The translations under genes and the position numbers were made by a program. From Pelagomonas calceolata (lineage: Eukaryota > Sar > Pelagophyceae > Pelagomonadales > Pelagomonadaceae), in NCBI GenBank assembly GCA_918797485.1, contig CAKKNE010000001.1:3782001-3846000 (forward strand): a stretch of DNA of 64,000 nt, given 5' to 3'. Shown piece by piece: positions 9,579 through 19,714 of the stretch; positions within the stretch are counted from its first letter, which is position 1; each line of letters begins with the position of its first letter. Below the pieces are notes generated by a model. That model did not search any database. It was not told the origin of the DNA and was given only the letters and a program-made list of their open reading frames with translations.

Positions 9579-11012
9579 CTAGAGGATGTACTTGGACACG
9601 TCCGAGGCCACGAGCATGTCGTCGACTTTTGATCTGACGTACTCTTCGTCAATCGTCACGAGGTCGCCCGGCGGGTAGTCGCACGCGTCGAAGGAAATTT
9701 CGTCGATGATGCGCTCGATGCAGGTATGTAAACGTCTAGCGCCGATGTTCTCGATCGTTCGGTTGGCCAAAGCTGCTACTCGGGCAATCTCCCGGATCGC
9801 CTCCTCGGTGAATTCGAGCATGACGTTCTCCGTCGCTAATAACGCCCTTTGTTGCGCGATGAGATTATGCTTGGGCTCCGTGAGGATCTTGTACAACTGT
9901 TCTTCCGTGAGCGCTTCGAGCTCGACCCTGATGGGTAGTCTACCTTGTAGCTCCGCCAACAAGTCAGAAGGCTTCGCTTGATGGAAAGCCCCCGACGCGA
10001 TAAATAACACGTAATCCGTATTGACATTGCCGTACTTCGTCGCTATGGTACTACCCTCAATCAACGGCAGGAGATCCCGCTGCACGCCTTCCGCAGAGGC
10101 ATCGGCCCCTCGATAGTCGGACGCATTGACAATCTTATCAATTTCATCAATAAAGACAATCCCCGACTCCTCGACGGCCTGGACGGCTTCTCTATTAACA
10201 TCGATGTTCTCCAGGAGCTTCTCGAGCTCTTGTTCCTCGATGATGGGCCTTGCATCGCGGATAGCTAATCTTTTTCTCTCACTTCTACCTTTGCTGGAAG
10301 CCATCTGCGAGAACCTCCCTAGAAAGTCGTTGATACTCACCGGATTCGACTGGTCGAGCTGGATGACGCCGCTCTGCTGCGGCGGCTGGCTGTGCGGGAC
10401 GTCGACGTCGATCTGGCGATCATCAAGCACGCCCTTCCGCAGCATCTCTCTGAATGAGCTCTGTGTCGCTTGGGCCGCATTTAAACCGGTTAGCGTGTCC
10501 AGGATGCGCGTCTCGGCCGCTCGGGCCGCCTCCGCGCGAAACGCCTCGGCCTTTCGTTTTCTTGTTAACGCGATCGACGCCTCGACCAGATCCCGGATGA
10601 TTTGATCCACGTCTCTGCCATGAAAGCCGACCTCCGTGAACTTCGTAGCTTCGACCTTCACAAAAGGAGCGTTCGCGAGCTTCGAGAGCCTTCGAGCTAT
10701 TTCCGTCTTGCCGCATCCCGTCGGCCCGATCATCAGGATGTTTTTGGGCACCACCTCAGCTCTCAATTCCTCGCCCAGCAACTGGCGGCGCCACCGGTTC
10801 CTCAGAGCGATGGCGACGGCGCGCTTCGCCGCATCTTGCCCGACAATATGCGTGTCGAGCTCATCACAAATCTTCCGCGGCGTGAGCGCCGCGTCGTCGT
10901 CGGGCGGCGGGACGGGCGGCTGGGGGACCTTTGGAGGTGCGGACACGGCGGCGGCCTCGCTCAGCGGTCTTCCTTTGATCCGCGCGGCGCCGCGCAGGGC
11001 GTGGCGCAACAT
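9579..11012 (-). CDS. hslU: HslU-type AAA+ unfoldase, probably mitochondrial
   Basis: A 477-residue protein; bacterial HslU is about 443. The first ~35 residues are Arg/Ala-rich without acids at the start (MLRHALRGAARIKGR), a typical mitochondrial presequence. Then come the HslU N-domain (TPRKICDELDTHIVGQDAAKRAVAIALRNRWRR split over residues 44-76), Walker A GPTGCGKT at about 94 and the pore motif GFHGRDV. The variable I-domain is at about 140-255. Walker B is IVFIDEID at about 284 and sensor-2 is IGARRLH. The C-terminus ends in SKYIL, as in HslU tails that dock into HslV. With HslV it would form the ATP-dependent HslUV protease; no HslV is in the window. Confidence 0.95.
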   Translation of the reverse strand: MLRHALRGAARIKGRPLSEAAAVSAPPKVPQPPVPPPDDDAALTPRKICDELDTHIVGQDAAKRAVAIALRNRWRRQLLGEELRAEVVPKNILMIGPTGCGKTEIARRLSKLANAPFVKVEATKFTEVGFHGRDVDQIIRDLVEASIALTRKRKAEAFRAEAARAAETRILDTLTGLNAAQATQSSFREMLRKGVLDDRQIDVDVPHSQPPQQSGVIQLDQSNPVSINDFLGRFSQMASSKGRSERKRLAIRDARPIIEEQELEKLLENIDVNREAVQAVEESGIVFIDEIDKIVNASDYRGADASAEGVQRDLLPLIEGSTIATKYGNVNTDYVLFIASGAFHQAKPSDLLAELQGRLPIRVELEALTEEQLYKILTEPKHNLIAQQRALLATENVMLEFTEEAIREIARVAALANRTIENIGARRLHTCIERIIDEISFDACDYPPGDLVTIDEEYVRSKVDDMLVASDVSKYIL

Positions 11013-11444
11013 TGCTCTTGTTCTAAGGTGGCCAACCGGCCTGAGCTGTCAGCGCGAGGCTGTACCTCTTGAGTCCTTCGAACGATGGGTATCCCTAGGT
11101 GCTGTGCGGTACCCTTCAGACTACGCAAGCGCGTCTCAGAGCCACCACCTACGGCTGCACGGCCGCGGCGCTTGCTTGCTTGTGCTAGTGCCTTACACCG
11201 CTAGCTCGCGAAGCCACCGAAGAAGCTTGCGACGGTGCGCGACCGGGTCCCCGCGACGCTTCCTGCGGCGGAGGGATGCGATGCCTCTGGCAAGAGGGCT
11301 TGGCGCCCAAAACAAACACATTCGGACGACGAGCAGCGTGCGCGCGCATCGAACGGCACGACCGCGCCATCAAGAGCACCGCAAAGAGCTCGTCCAGGCA
11401 GCCCCCGGTGCGCAAACGCGTGCCCAATTCAAACACAAGAGACC
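11013..11444. other. Divergent intergenic region, HslU / coiled-coil gene
   Basis: 432 bases between two divergently read starts. It holds one copy of the palindromic promoter-like motif at 11184-11205. Nothing else was recognised. Confidence 0.5.
11184..11205 (+). promoter_or_regulatory. GCTAG...CTAGC palindrome (copy 1)
   Basis: Reads GCTAGTGCCTTAC then ACC then GCTAGC. It lies between the divergent hslU gene and the coiled-coil gene. A shared promoter element is inferred from its recurrence. Confidence 0.6.
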
Positions 11445-12194
11445 ATGGCAGCAGTCCTCGACAGCACGGACGCGCCGGACTCGCCCTACGACCCCGCCGC
11501 GCTGGACGCCGTGTCGTCGTACGAAGAGGAACTAAGAGTATCAAGAGAGGACCTACTAAGGAAGATCGAGGCCTCGAGCCGAGACATCGCGGGCCGGTGC
11601 CGGACGGCCGTCGAACAGTCGAACGAGCAGGAGCACGCCGCTCTCTTCGATGATGAAGAGCGAGAACGCGTCGTGGAAGCCTACGCGGCGAAGCTCAAAG
11701 CCAGTCGAGAAGAGATGATCCGCAAGATTATCGACCAGCAGGCCGTGGAACGCACAAAATGTCTGGAAGAACTGAAAAAAGACGTGCAGAACGTCCTGCA
11801 AGAAGTGGTGCAAGAGTGCCGCAACGAGTTCGCCGAGCAGCGCCAGAAGGACGAGGAAGACGACGCGAAAAGACGAGATGCGCACGCGCAGGAGGTGTTG
11901 AAGGCGCATGCACTAGATCTCCAGAAGTTCAACGAGCAGCAGCTCGACGGTCTCAGGGAGTCCATGGCCAAGCACCGCGACGACGCCATGCGGCGGTACC
12001 AGGCGGAGATGGCTCAGTTCAGAGACGAGCAGCTGGCCGAGATTTCGAAGCTCACGTTGGATGGCTTTGACGACGGGGAGGACACGGAGGATGAAGATCT
12101 GGGGGACTGGACGGATATAGCTAGACGAGCCAGGGAGCACGCGGGGTTGCCGCCGGATCCGGACGAGCGGTTGGGGCCCGCGCACGGGGCGTAA
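11445..12194 (+). CDS. Charged coiled-coil protein, function unknown
   Basis: 249 residues from the ATG at 11445 (MAAVLDSTDAPDSPYDP). Almost the whole of residues 25-205 is a charged helical coiled coil rich in Glu, Lys, Arg, Gln and Asp (for example CLEELKKDVQNVLQEVVQE). An acidic hinge (DGFDDGEDTEDEDLGDW) and a short Pro-rich end follow. There is no signal peptide or membrane segment. The protein is likely a structural or scaffold factor, possibly cytoskeletal, but the sequence does not identify it. Confidence 0.7.
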   Translation: MAAVLDSTDAPDSPYDPAALDAVSSYEEELRVSREDLLRKIEASSRDIAGRCRTAVEQSNEQEHAALFDDEERERVVEAYAAKLKASREEMIRKIIDQQAVERTKCLEELKKDVQNVLQEVVQECRNEFAEQRQKDEEDDAKRRDAHAQEVLKAHALDLQKFNEQQLDGLRESMAKHRDDAMRRYQAEMAQFRDEQLAEISKLTLDGFDDGEDTEDEDLGDWTDIARRAREHAGLPPDPDERLGPAHGA

Positions 12195-12301
12195 GTGGTC
12201 TTTTGATTAGTAATTGTTTTCCGGTCGCGTTGATGGCGTCTTCGCGGACGTCCCTCCGCGCGGTCGCGCCGGTGGAGGCCCCTGAGTCGTCGCGCGGATA
12301 G

Positions 12302-12323
12302 GCTAGCGCAGTAAGACACTAGC
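12302..12323 (-). promoter_or_regulatory. GCTAG...CTAGC palindrome (copy 2)
   Basis: On the minus strand it reads GCTAGTGTCTTAC, TGC, GCTAGC. It lies about 240 bp before the chromatin-reader start, in a 370-bp spacer that otherwise shows nothing recognisable. Confidence 0.6.
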
Positions 12324-12564
12324 AATCTGCTCGGCAGCCACGCGGAGGCATGTGAAACAGCCTCATACGCCAAGGCTGGACGAGACACAAGCTTTTCAAG
12401 AAGCACTAGCGATCAGCCCTTTTGTTGTAAACGTACTGGGCACGCCGGGTGAGCGAAAAAACCCTCAAAGTGCTCCTCAGAGTGAGAGGCAGCCGAGGGG
12501 CTTCTCGCGCACAGCTGAGCGACGTTTCAAGAGAGCTACCAGCTAGAAAAACGCCGTCGAACCA

Positions 12565-15500
12565 ATGTTCGCCGCACCACCACCAACGCAAGAACACCAG
12601 CCCCAGTCCTGGACCTACGAGCACCGCCACCGCCTCACGGAACGAGTCGCGCGATTGGACGCCGGGAGTTTACGGAGAGTCCTCGTGTTGGTGTTTGGGG
12701 ACGCGAACGGCTTCCGACCGCGAGACGAGTTTACGATCGACTTTGAGGGACTAGATAGAGCTGTTTGTGAGACGCTCGACGCGTTCCTCGACGACGTGAC
12801 CAGCGACGCGGCGTATAAACGAGCAAGAAGGGCCGTCGGGCTACCGGAAGCGGAGCCGCCGGCGCCCGAGTTACCCCCGAGACCGCTCCCACCTCGACCT
12901 CGAGGCCTCGACCCGCCCGTCGTCGTGAGGGTGCCGCGGCCGCCCGGCTTCCGACCTGCGTCATCAAGGCGCTACTCGGACCCGCCGGCACCCTTGCCCG
13001 GCCAGAGTCCCGTACAACGACCGACGGCGCCGGCCGTCGCGTCGTTGTCGCCGCCGTCGCGGACGGGCAGCTACTCGCGCGAGGGCGGCCTCGCCTCGGA
13101 GAAGCCGCGACACCCGGCGCGGCCCGCGTCCGACGACGAGGCGCCGCCGCCGCCGCCCATCATGGAAGAAGAGTCTGAGGAAGACGACAACGAGAGCGAC
13201 GGCGGCGCCTGGGAGGCGCCGCGCCCGAAGCCTCGCGTCAGACCTCCACCAAAAATATCGTATTCCGGGAGGTTCCCGTGCCCCGCGGGCTGTGGGCGGG
13301 CCTTTGACCATGCGCCGGCGGCGATAGCGCACGGCAAGACTTGTAAGGACGGTAACGGGACGCCTCCTTTACCCCCGAAACCGGCGCCCCACAAACCGGG
13401 CCGCGCGCCGCGCTGGACGGACAAAGAGGACGCCGAACTCGTACAACTGATGGATGAATTGGGCGAGGACTGGGAGAAGATCGCGGAACGGCTGAAGACG
13501 AATCGAACAGCATCCGCGGTCGAGCAGCGCTACACCAAAATTAAGGAGGAAGAGCCCGTCGTCGTAGAAGCGGCACAACGCACCCCAATGACCTGGAGGT
13601 GTGCTTGGTGCGCTTGTTCCGACACGGGGCCGGGCTTCCGGAGGAAACCGGGGCCCGACGGTCCCGCTACGCTGTGTGATAAATGCTACCAGCGCATGCG
13701 GCGGGGCGAGACGAAAGAGTCGTGGGGTGATAGGGGAGAGTACGATCGGCGGTGGCCCGTTGACAGAAAACGATCTAATAGAGCTAAAAGAAGGAACCCG
13801 TTGCCTACGGACTCGCCCTTGCATTCCTCTGAAGAAGACGAGCCGCCACCCCCAAAACCGCCGAAAGTTGACGACGGTCGCGGCGTGGAGCTGCGGGAGA
13901 AGTCCGGTGAATGGAAGTTCTATAAATCGCAAAAGGACGCGGCCGAGGCGTTTCCCGGATTAATCCAGGGAGATATATCGAGACTGATCAACAACCCTCG
14001 GGAGGTGTCGCGCCACATCCGGGAGCGCTTCGAAGCGCGGAACGTCGGCCCCAAGACTACAAGGCAGCTGAACCACCCTTCTCAGCCGAAGCCGGTTCCT
14101 ACCTGCGCGGAAATCAACCAGTGAATTGCGTGGACCTTCGTGAGCCTCCACGCCATCGAGCCGACGCCGATGGCGTGGAATCGCCACACCATCGCGCGGA
14201 CGCAGCTACGGAAGCACGTCGCGTCGATGGCATGGGGCGCCCGAAATTCGATTTCCACACAGGTTCCTAAGCCGCGCGGCGCCAAAGTTGTCAAGCGCGA
14301 CCGGTCGCCCTCACCTGATCAGAATGAGAGCGCCGCCTACGCGCCGGACCCGGCGCTAGCCAAGGCCCTGTCGGCTCTGAGCCCGAAGGACACCGACGGC
14401 AAGCGCGAAGTGCTAGAAAGGCATGGCTTCTCGTGCACGAAGAAGGGCGACCGCTGGACTTATCAAAGAGGTTCTGGGCGTCCGGTACGCTGTCTCGCGA
14501 CCTTACAGGCCGAACTCGCGGCTCCACCCTCAAAAAAGATCCGCGTGAAGGAGGACACTGACGTCGTTGTCGTCGAGGGGTCCATCCGCGACATCGCTTC
14601 AGCTGTGGATTTAGGTGCCTTACCGGCGAGGTGTAGGGTCCAAGCACCGGAAGCGACAAAATACAGAAGTTGTTCGGTCTTAGCGCAGGAACGAGGATTA
14701 GCTTCGAGTGTAGGAGGGTGGCACCGGCACCTGGTCTTGTACGACGACAAGCTGTCGCTGCAGTGGGTCGAGTCGACGGGCTCGAGGCCGTGCAAGTGGC
14801 GGCGCGGCGACGCTACGAAAAGTGAGCGAGAGCGCGAAGCCGACGTTGCGAGAAAGCTCGGCCCAAAGGCCTGCGACGACATGATGGCCTGGTTATGCTC
14901 GCTCGACGTGTCGGACCCGTTGTTGCATGCGGATCCGCTCGTACGAAACCTCCTCCCGAAGAAATGCGAACGGCTGCGAGACTACGGTGTCACTCTGAGG
15001 AGAGTCAAGGAACGGCTAGCGGAGCGGGATTATGATGATGCCTTTGAGTTTTCCGAGGATATTAGGAGGGTGCACGAGACTGTATTGTCGGTGTGTAGCG
15101 GTAAGTTACCTCGATCATGGGACGAAGATGCCACTATATCAAAAAATACGGATAGGGAAACGATTCTACATGCGGCGCAGGTCTTCCGGAGCGCCTTTGA
15201 GTCGCGATGGTCTTCCCTCCTCAAGCGGATTTCCGCAGAATCATTATCAGAAAAAAGAGCCATAAATGCTTGGAGGCAGAAACCGAAGCGGGGCAAAGAC
15301 GCGGCGAACTACGACAAAGGAGCAGGGGCGGTCGGGAAAGTTGTCGAAGTGTACTGGGAGGGCGAGGGCGAGTGGTTCCGAGGACGATTAACGAGGTATC
15401 GCGACGCCGACGGCAAGCACCGGTGCGACTACGAGGACGGCGAGTCCGAGTGGCTCACGTTATCCGAGAACTCTGTTAGATTTCCCGATGGTGATGTTGT

Positions 15501-15876
15501 GTTATCACCTACACAACAACCAAGGAAGGTCTGCGAGCCTATTAATGGTTTTTCCTGCCAGAAGCTCGGGGTGCTCGTCTGGGCGAAGACGGGCAAGTAC
15601 CCCTGGTGGCCGGCAGAGACCTGTCTTTTGAGTGTAGATGAATTAACAAAGCACTTCCCGCCGAATCCCTTAGGACAGCAGCGCGGCGACGCGAAGGAGA
15701 CGACGATGGTTTTGTATTTCGGAGATGTCCAAATGGACGCGGTGGACGCGGACCACGTCGCGCCCTACTCCATTGCGAATCCGAGGGAGCGGGAGGTCCC
15801 CGCTCCCGGTCTCGGGCCGGCCGTGGACCACTGCCACAAGCGGGCCGAGGAGCTCGAGATCGAAATTGACCCCTAG
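12565..15876 (+). CDS. Multi-domain chromatin reader: NET, SANT/Myb, GATA-like finger, Tudor and PWWP
   Basis: Two exons, 12565-14094 and 14263-15876, joined in phase 0, give about 1047 residues. The intron is an introner-like element whose removal restores the frame (…EAG then VPKPRG). Domains in order: a NET-like domain at about 12-75 (WTYEHRHRLTERVARLD … FTIDFEGLD); a Pro-rich acidic linker; a single finger-like CPAGCGRAFDHAPAAIAHGK motif at about 236; SANT/Myb RWTDKEDAELVQLMDELG at about 282-325; a GATA-like finger with two CxxC pairs (CAWC … CDKC) at about 345-375; a short DNA-binding-like module (SQKDAAEAFPGLIQGDIS) near 455; a Tudor-like barrel (VGKVVEVYWEGEGEWFRG) at about 866-905; and a PWWP domain with YPWWPAE at about 942-1005. 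Such modules bind histones and DNA, so a nuclear recruitment role is likely. Confidence 0.85.
14103..14262 (+). mobile_element. Introner-like element forming the intron of the chromatin reader gene
   Basis: A 160-bp insert starts CTGCGCGGAAATCAA and ends TTCGATTTCCACACAG, so its ends are imperfect inverted repeats. It is flanked by GTTCCTAC and GTTCCTAA, an 8-bp target duplication with one mismatch. The spliced intron is 14095-14262 (168 bp). The GT comes from the left target copy and the AG is the last two bases of the element. Internal copies of the CGCCATCGA-type core are present. Non-autonomous; no ORF of its own. Confidence 0.85.
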
Positions 15877-15980
15877 GCGCTCTGGGGGGCCGCTTAACTA
15901 CTACCACTGACTACTCACAAATAGCCACCAGAGTTCGCGCTGCGTGTATCTGCGCGTGCTGTAGGTATACACATCAAAAC

Positions 15981-18521
15981 TTACAATGCGAACCGCTCGG
16001 GCGCCGGCGGCGACTGCGACGCGCTCCAGGCCCGCGCCGCGGCGCGCTCGGCCCTCTTTAACGTCACGCCGAAGCCGCCTCCCTCGAGCGAGGGCGTCGC
16101 GGGCGCGGGCGGCGGGGCCTCGGCCTTCGCCTCGGGGACGCCCTCGTCGAACGCGAAGTCGTCGTCGTAGGCCTCCGGTTTCGGCCGCGCCGGCGGCGGC
16201 GGCGGTACAGCCGGGCTCCAAGTTACCTCCTCGGCCACCAAACCGTCCCGCAGGTCGCACACCAACAACGACAGGTCGTCCTTCGACCCTCTAGCTCGAG
16301 CCTCATCCAACGTCGCCTTCGCCGCCTTATCCAGATCGCCCAATTTACGAACCTGCCTCCTGATGTACAAAGCGGCCTTGCGCTCGTCGCCGAAGCCGTC
16401 GACGACGCCGTCCGTCATGACAATTATTAAAGCGTCGCTCGGAGACCGCTTCCTCACGCTGATGGAGGGCATCGCGATGACGGGATCGCTCGCAAATGGG
16501 GTCTTCCACGCCTTCACGGCTTGTCTACCTTTGAAATCACCATCGCCAAAGCTACGAGACACCCGCAGCACGCCGTTGACGCGGCCGCCGTTCGCCCAGT
16601 GCGCGCCCGACTGCTCTACTCGTTTCCGTTCTTCGTCATTCGATTTACAATGCTTCGTCGTGAGTACTTCTATTGAACCACTACTCTGTATAAGTACGAC
16701 CGCCACGTCGCCCACGTTCGCACAAGTAATAGCATCGTTATCGACGATGACGACCGCGGCACAAGCCCCGACGGTGCCGGGCTGCGTCCCGACTACAATA
16801 TTGTCCGCGTAGGAGAACGCCGACTCCAGCGCACTGGTAGGCGTCCCAAATGTTAAAGCCGACGACAGGAACGCCGGCAGCGTGTGCCTTAATGCATCGA
16901 CGACTTGGGAACCTCCGTGGCCGTCGTAGGCTGCCAGGACTGCTCTTGACTCGGACAGAGTAACGGCGTCGACGCGATCTTCGTCCGTAGAACCGGGCTG
17001 CTGACAATGTGCTAACCTCCACGCCGCGCAGGGCACGCCGCCCGTCGTCTCACCTAATTCATTATCATCATCACTCTCCGACTCTTGAACCTTCAGCACG
17101 TCCGCGAAGGCGCTATCCAAATCAGTAGTGGTCGCCTCGTCATCAGAACTTTCTAGAGTGTTGATGGCTCTGTCGACGTCATGTTGCGTCAGCGAAAACC
17201 CGACGTACGTCGTCCGCGGCAGCGGCTGGTTACCACTATCCGTGACCCAGCCGTGGCCCATGGCCGTTGCTACGTCACATCTCTTAGTCACATCTCTTTC
17301 AAGCAACCCGTGCAACAGATCACCTAACATACCTGTAGCCTGCACATTTAACTCGCCGCTCTCGACTTTCACCAACGTTTGCGCAGCCGTCTTCTCCAGC
17401 ACGACGGGCGGACTCCCGGTCGAGGCAGCATGGATGGTCGCCCCGAGGCTCCAGCAGTCTACTGCTGCCGTGACGTCTTTGTCCCCAAAAAGCTCGGGCG
17501 CGGCCCACGCGGGCGTCAGGCGCAGCTTCGACGACCGTCGCACGGGCGCGACCGACGACACGACCCTAGACACGCCGAAATCACAAAGCTTCGCAGTACC
17601 TTTCCCATCTAATACAATATTTTCGGGTTTAAGGTCGCGGTGGACCACGTTCACCGAGTGTAGGTACTCCAGGCCTCTCAATACATCTCGTGTCGCTCTC
17701 CTGTTATTATCTTCTGATATGGGCTCGTAGGGCGTGTCTTTCCCTGCTTTGAGCAAGGGACCCCGTTCACAGTACTCCAGTACCAAGTATAAGGTATGGT
17801 GTGAGGGGTCGTCTATCACCTCATACAGAGTAACTAAGTTCCGGTGCTTCAGGTGCTTCGTGATGGCCACCTATGTGCTTACTGTGAGATGGGTCTTATT
17901 CATCACGAGATAGTGTGTGTAGAGAGAGTCTCAAGCATTCAAATGTCGGCACGGGCCCGTTTTGGAGCCTTGGGCGACTTAAATATGGTTTATAGCGTTG
18001 CATCACCGACTCTCTCATGTCTCAAGGACACCGTAGCAACGAACCTCCCGCCGCACGTCATCCAAGGACCCTCTTCTTAGTACTTTTATAGCTCTTGCTT
18101 TCCCATCTTTCACACAGAGCTCGACCCGCCCAGCAGCGCCCCTTCCTAATTCCCCGAGCATCTCGTAGTCGTTCACGAGTCGCTTGCTACCTTCCGTCCT
18201 TGCTCTTACTTTATTTTGCGTCCCGACACTCTTCCGAGGTCTTACAATAACCTCTTCATCTTGGGTAGGAGTGGACGGCTGGTCGAGGGACGGCGCTCTC
18301 CTCAATCGAGGCGCCGGCGGCGGGCTCCGCGCCTTGAACTTCTCCACATAATCATCAGCAAGAAAATCCTGCAGTTCCGAAACGTCGGAGAACTGGCTCG
18401 CGACGGACTGGCGGTCGTTGCGCTGCGGGCTCAGTACTGCTGCTGGTGGGGGCGGCGGTAACGGGCGCGCACTGTCGCCTTCTTCCGTGACGTCGCTGAG
18501 GGCGCCTAGGGAGCGGCGCAT
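15981..18521 (-). CDS. Protein kinase fused to a PP2C-type phosphatase
   Basis: Two exons, 18045-18521 and 15981-17870, flank a 174-bp GT-AG intron (17871-18044). Joining them in phase 0 gives RREVAITKHLKHRNLV, correct for a kinase N-lobe. The protein is about 788 residues. After a Pro/Ser-rich N-terminus, the kinase domain (about 118-370) has the glycine loop GELGRGAAGRVE, AIKVL lysine, HRDLKPEN, DFG and an intact AAPEL. A PP2C domain follows at about 437-697 with DEDR, YDGHGG, the VGACAAVVIV and CANVGDV strands, DGVVDGF and DDLSLLV, so the metal-binding aspartates look intact. The C-terminal tail is Pro/Ala-rich. Both enzymes appear catalytically complete; opposing activities in one chain suggest a self-limiting signalling switch, which is an inference. 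Confidence 0.88.
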
Positions 18522-18671
18522 TTTGCCTCTGCAGGCTGTGGGGCTTGTTACGGCTCGTTTCCAGCGCTTTTTTGCTCTGATTCGTAGCTCGTTGCTATGT
18601 GTTCAACAAATCGACGTCTTGTAGCGTGAATGGCGACGCTCGCGCCGCGCTGTGAGCAATTTTGCGCAGAG

Positions 18672-18694
18672 GCTAGTGTCTTAGTGCCGCTAGC
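18672..18694 (+). promoter_or_regulatory. GCTAG...CTAGC palindrome (copy 3)
   Basis: Reads GCTAGTGTCTTAG, TGCC, GCTAGC. It lies in the 314-bp divergent spacer between the kinase-PP2C gene and the MYND gene and is followed by a GCGTTTTTGC stretch. Confidence 0.6.
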
Positions 18695-18835
18695 AGCGTT
18701 TTTGCTTCCTGGCAGCCATTTTAGCCAACAACAGCGTACGTCGCTGTCAAAACACCCTTCGAGGCTTCATTTTGGTGCGGGCGCTGCGACGGCGAGAGAT
18801 AACTGGTGTCTGAGCTTCTGGGCAGCAAGCCTCTC

Positions 18836-19675
18836 ATGGAGAGCAGTGCTGCCGAGCCCAGCGCTGCGAGCGAGCTGTCGTCGAACGTCGTCTTTGATAG
18901 CGAGGCCATGAGACAGCATGGAGACGGCAGTGCCGTAGTATCAAATTCTATTGACACCGTGGACGGTGAGCCCATTGACTGGTCGAAGCACACGTACGGT
19001 GGGCGGGGCACGCTCCACGACGGCGAGCGCGTCCTCTACGACCCGAGGGGTCGCGCCGAAGCCTGCACGTTTGCAACGATGCAGCGGCGCGCGGAGGAAC
19101 AACGCCTGTGGGCGCCCGGCGGCGACGCGGCCCGAGGCCTCTTGGAACAACTGCGCGTCGAGCCCCAGGCCGCGGCCCTCGCCACCGTCCTGCCTCTTGG
19201 AAATAGCGACCGCCGGACGAGGAATCGGGTGGTCACCGCCTACCTGGACACGTCGTATACCCTCGTCTGTTTTTCTGCGAATCCGTCCCAGGAGAGGAAC
19301 GACCTGAGCATCATCTGTCTCGCCAGAGGCGCTACCGTAGATCTGAAACACACTCACATGGCGTGCCTCTCCCCGGGCGAGTATGCCTTCGCCCTCCACG
19401 ACGACGTGCAAAAGGCCATGATGATTCGCTGGCCGGAACTCAGGAGCCACCCCGACCCCCAGTTGCGTGCATACGCGGCCGCGAGCCGCAAACAACGCAC
19501 GTGCGCCGCCTGCGGCCAGGTCTGGCACCAGACGATGCGGCGGTGCGCCGCGTGCAACGAGGTGGCCTACTGCTCCCCGGTCTGCCAGCGCCACCACTGG
19601 TCCCGCCACAAGGCGGCCTGCAAGCGGGCGCGCGAGCGCGAGCGACTGAAATACGACCCGACGGTCATAGGATAA
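18836..19675 (+). CDS. MYND-type zinc finger protein
   Basis: 279 residues from the first ATG at 18836. The C-terminal ~40 residues (about 222-262) form a MYND finger: CAACGQVW … RRCAACNEVAYCSPVCQRHHW … HKAAC. This gives the CxxC, CxxC, CxxxC and HxxxC ligand order. The N-terminal 220 residues do not match anything I recognise. MYND fingers mediate protein contacts with proline-rich partners. A second MYND protein at 30.8 kb has the finger at the N-terminus instead. Confidence 0.8.
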   Translation: MESSAAEPSAASELSSNVVFDSEAMRQHGDGSAVVSNSIDTVDGEPIDWSKHTYGGRGTLHDGERVLYDPRGRAEACTFATMQRRAEEQRLWAPGGDAARGLLEQLRVEPQAAALATVLPLGNSDRRTRNRVVTAYLDTSYTLVCFSANPSQERNDLSIICLARGATVDLKHTHMACLSPGEYAFALHDDVQKAMMIRWPELRSHPDPQLRAYAAASRKQRTCAACGQVWHQTMRRCAACNEVAYCSPVCQRHHWSRHKAACKRARERERLKYDPTVIG

Positions 19676-19714
19676 CAGGAGAAAACGTAAGCAAACAAAG
19701 GGAGGGGAGGGGGA

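Noticed and set aside
1621-11012. Bacterial origin of the window, given the sigma-70 factor and HslU
   Set aside because: Both have organelle-targeting leaders and sit among clearly eukaryotic genes with introns (IFT20, ARPC3, APC5).
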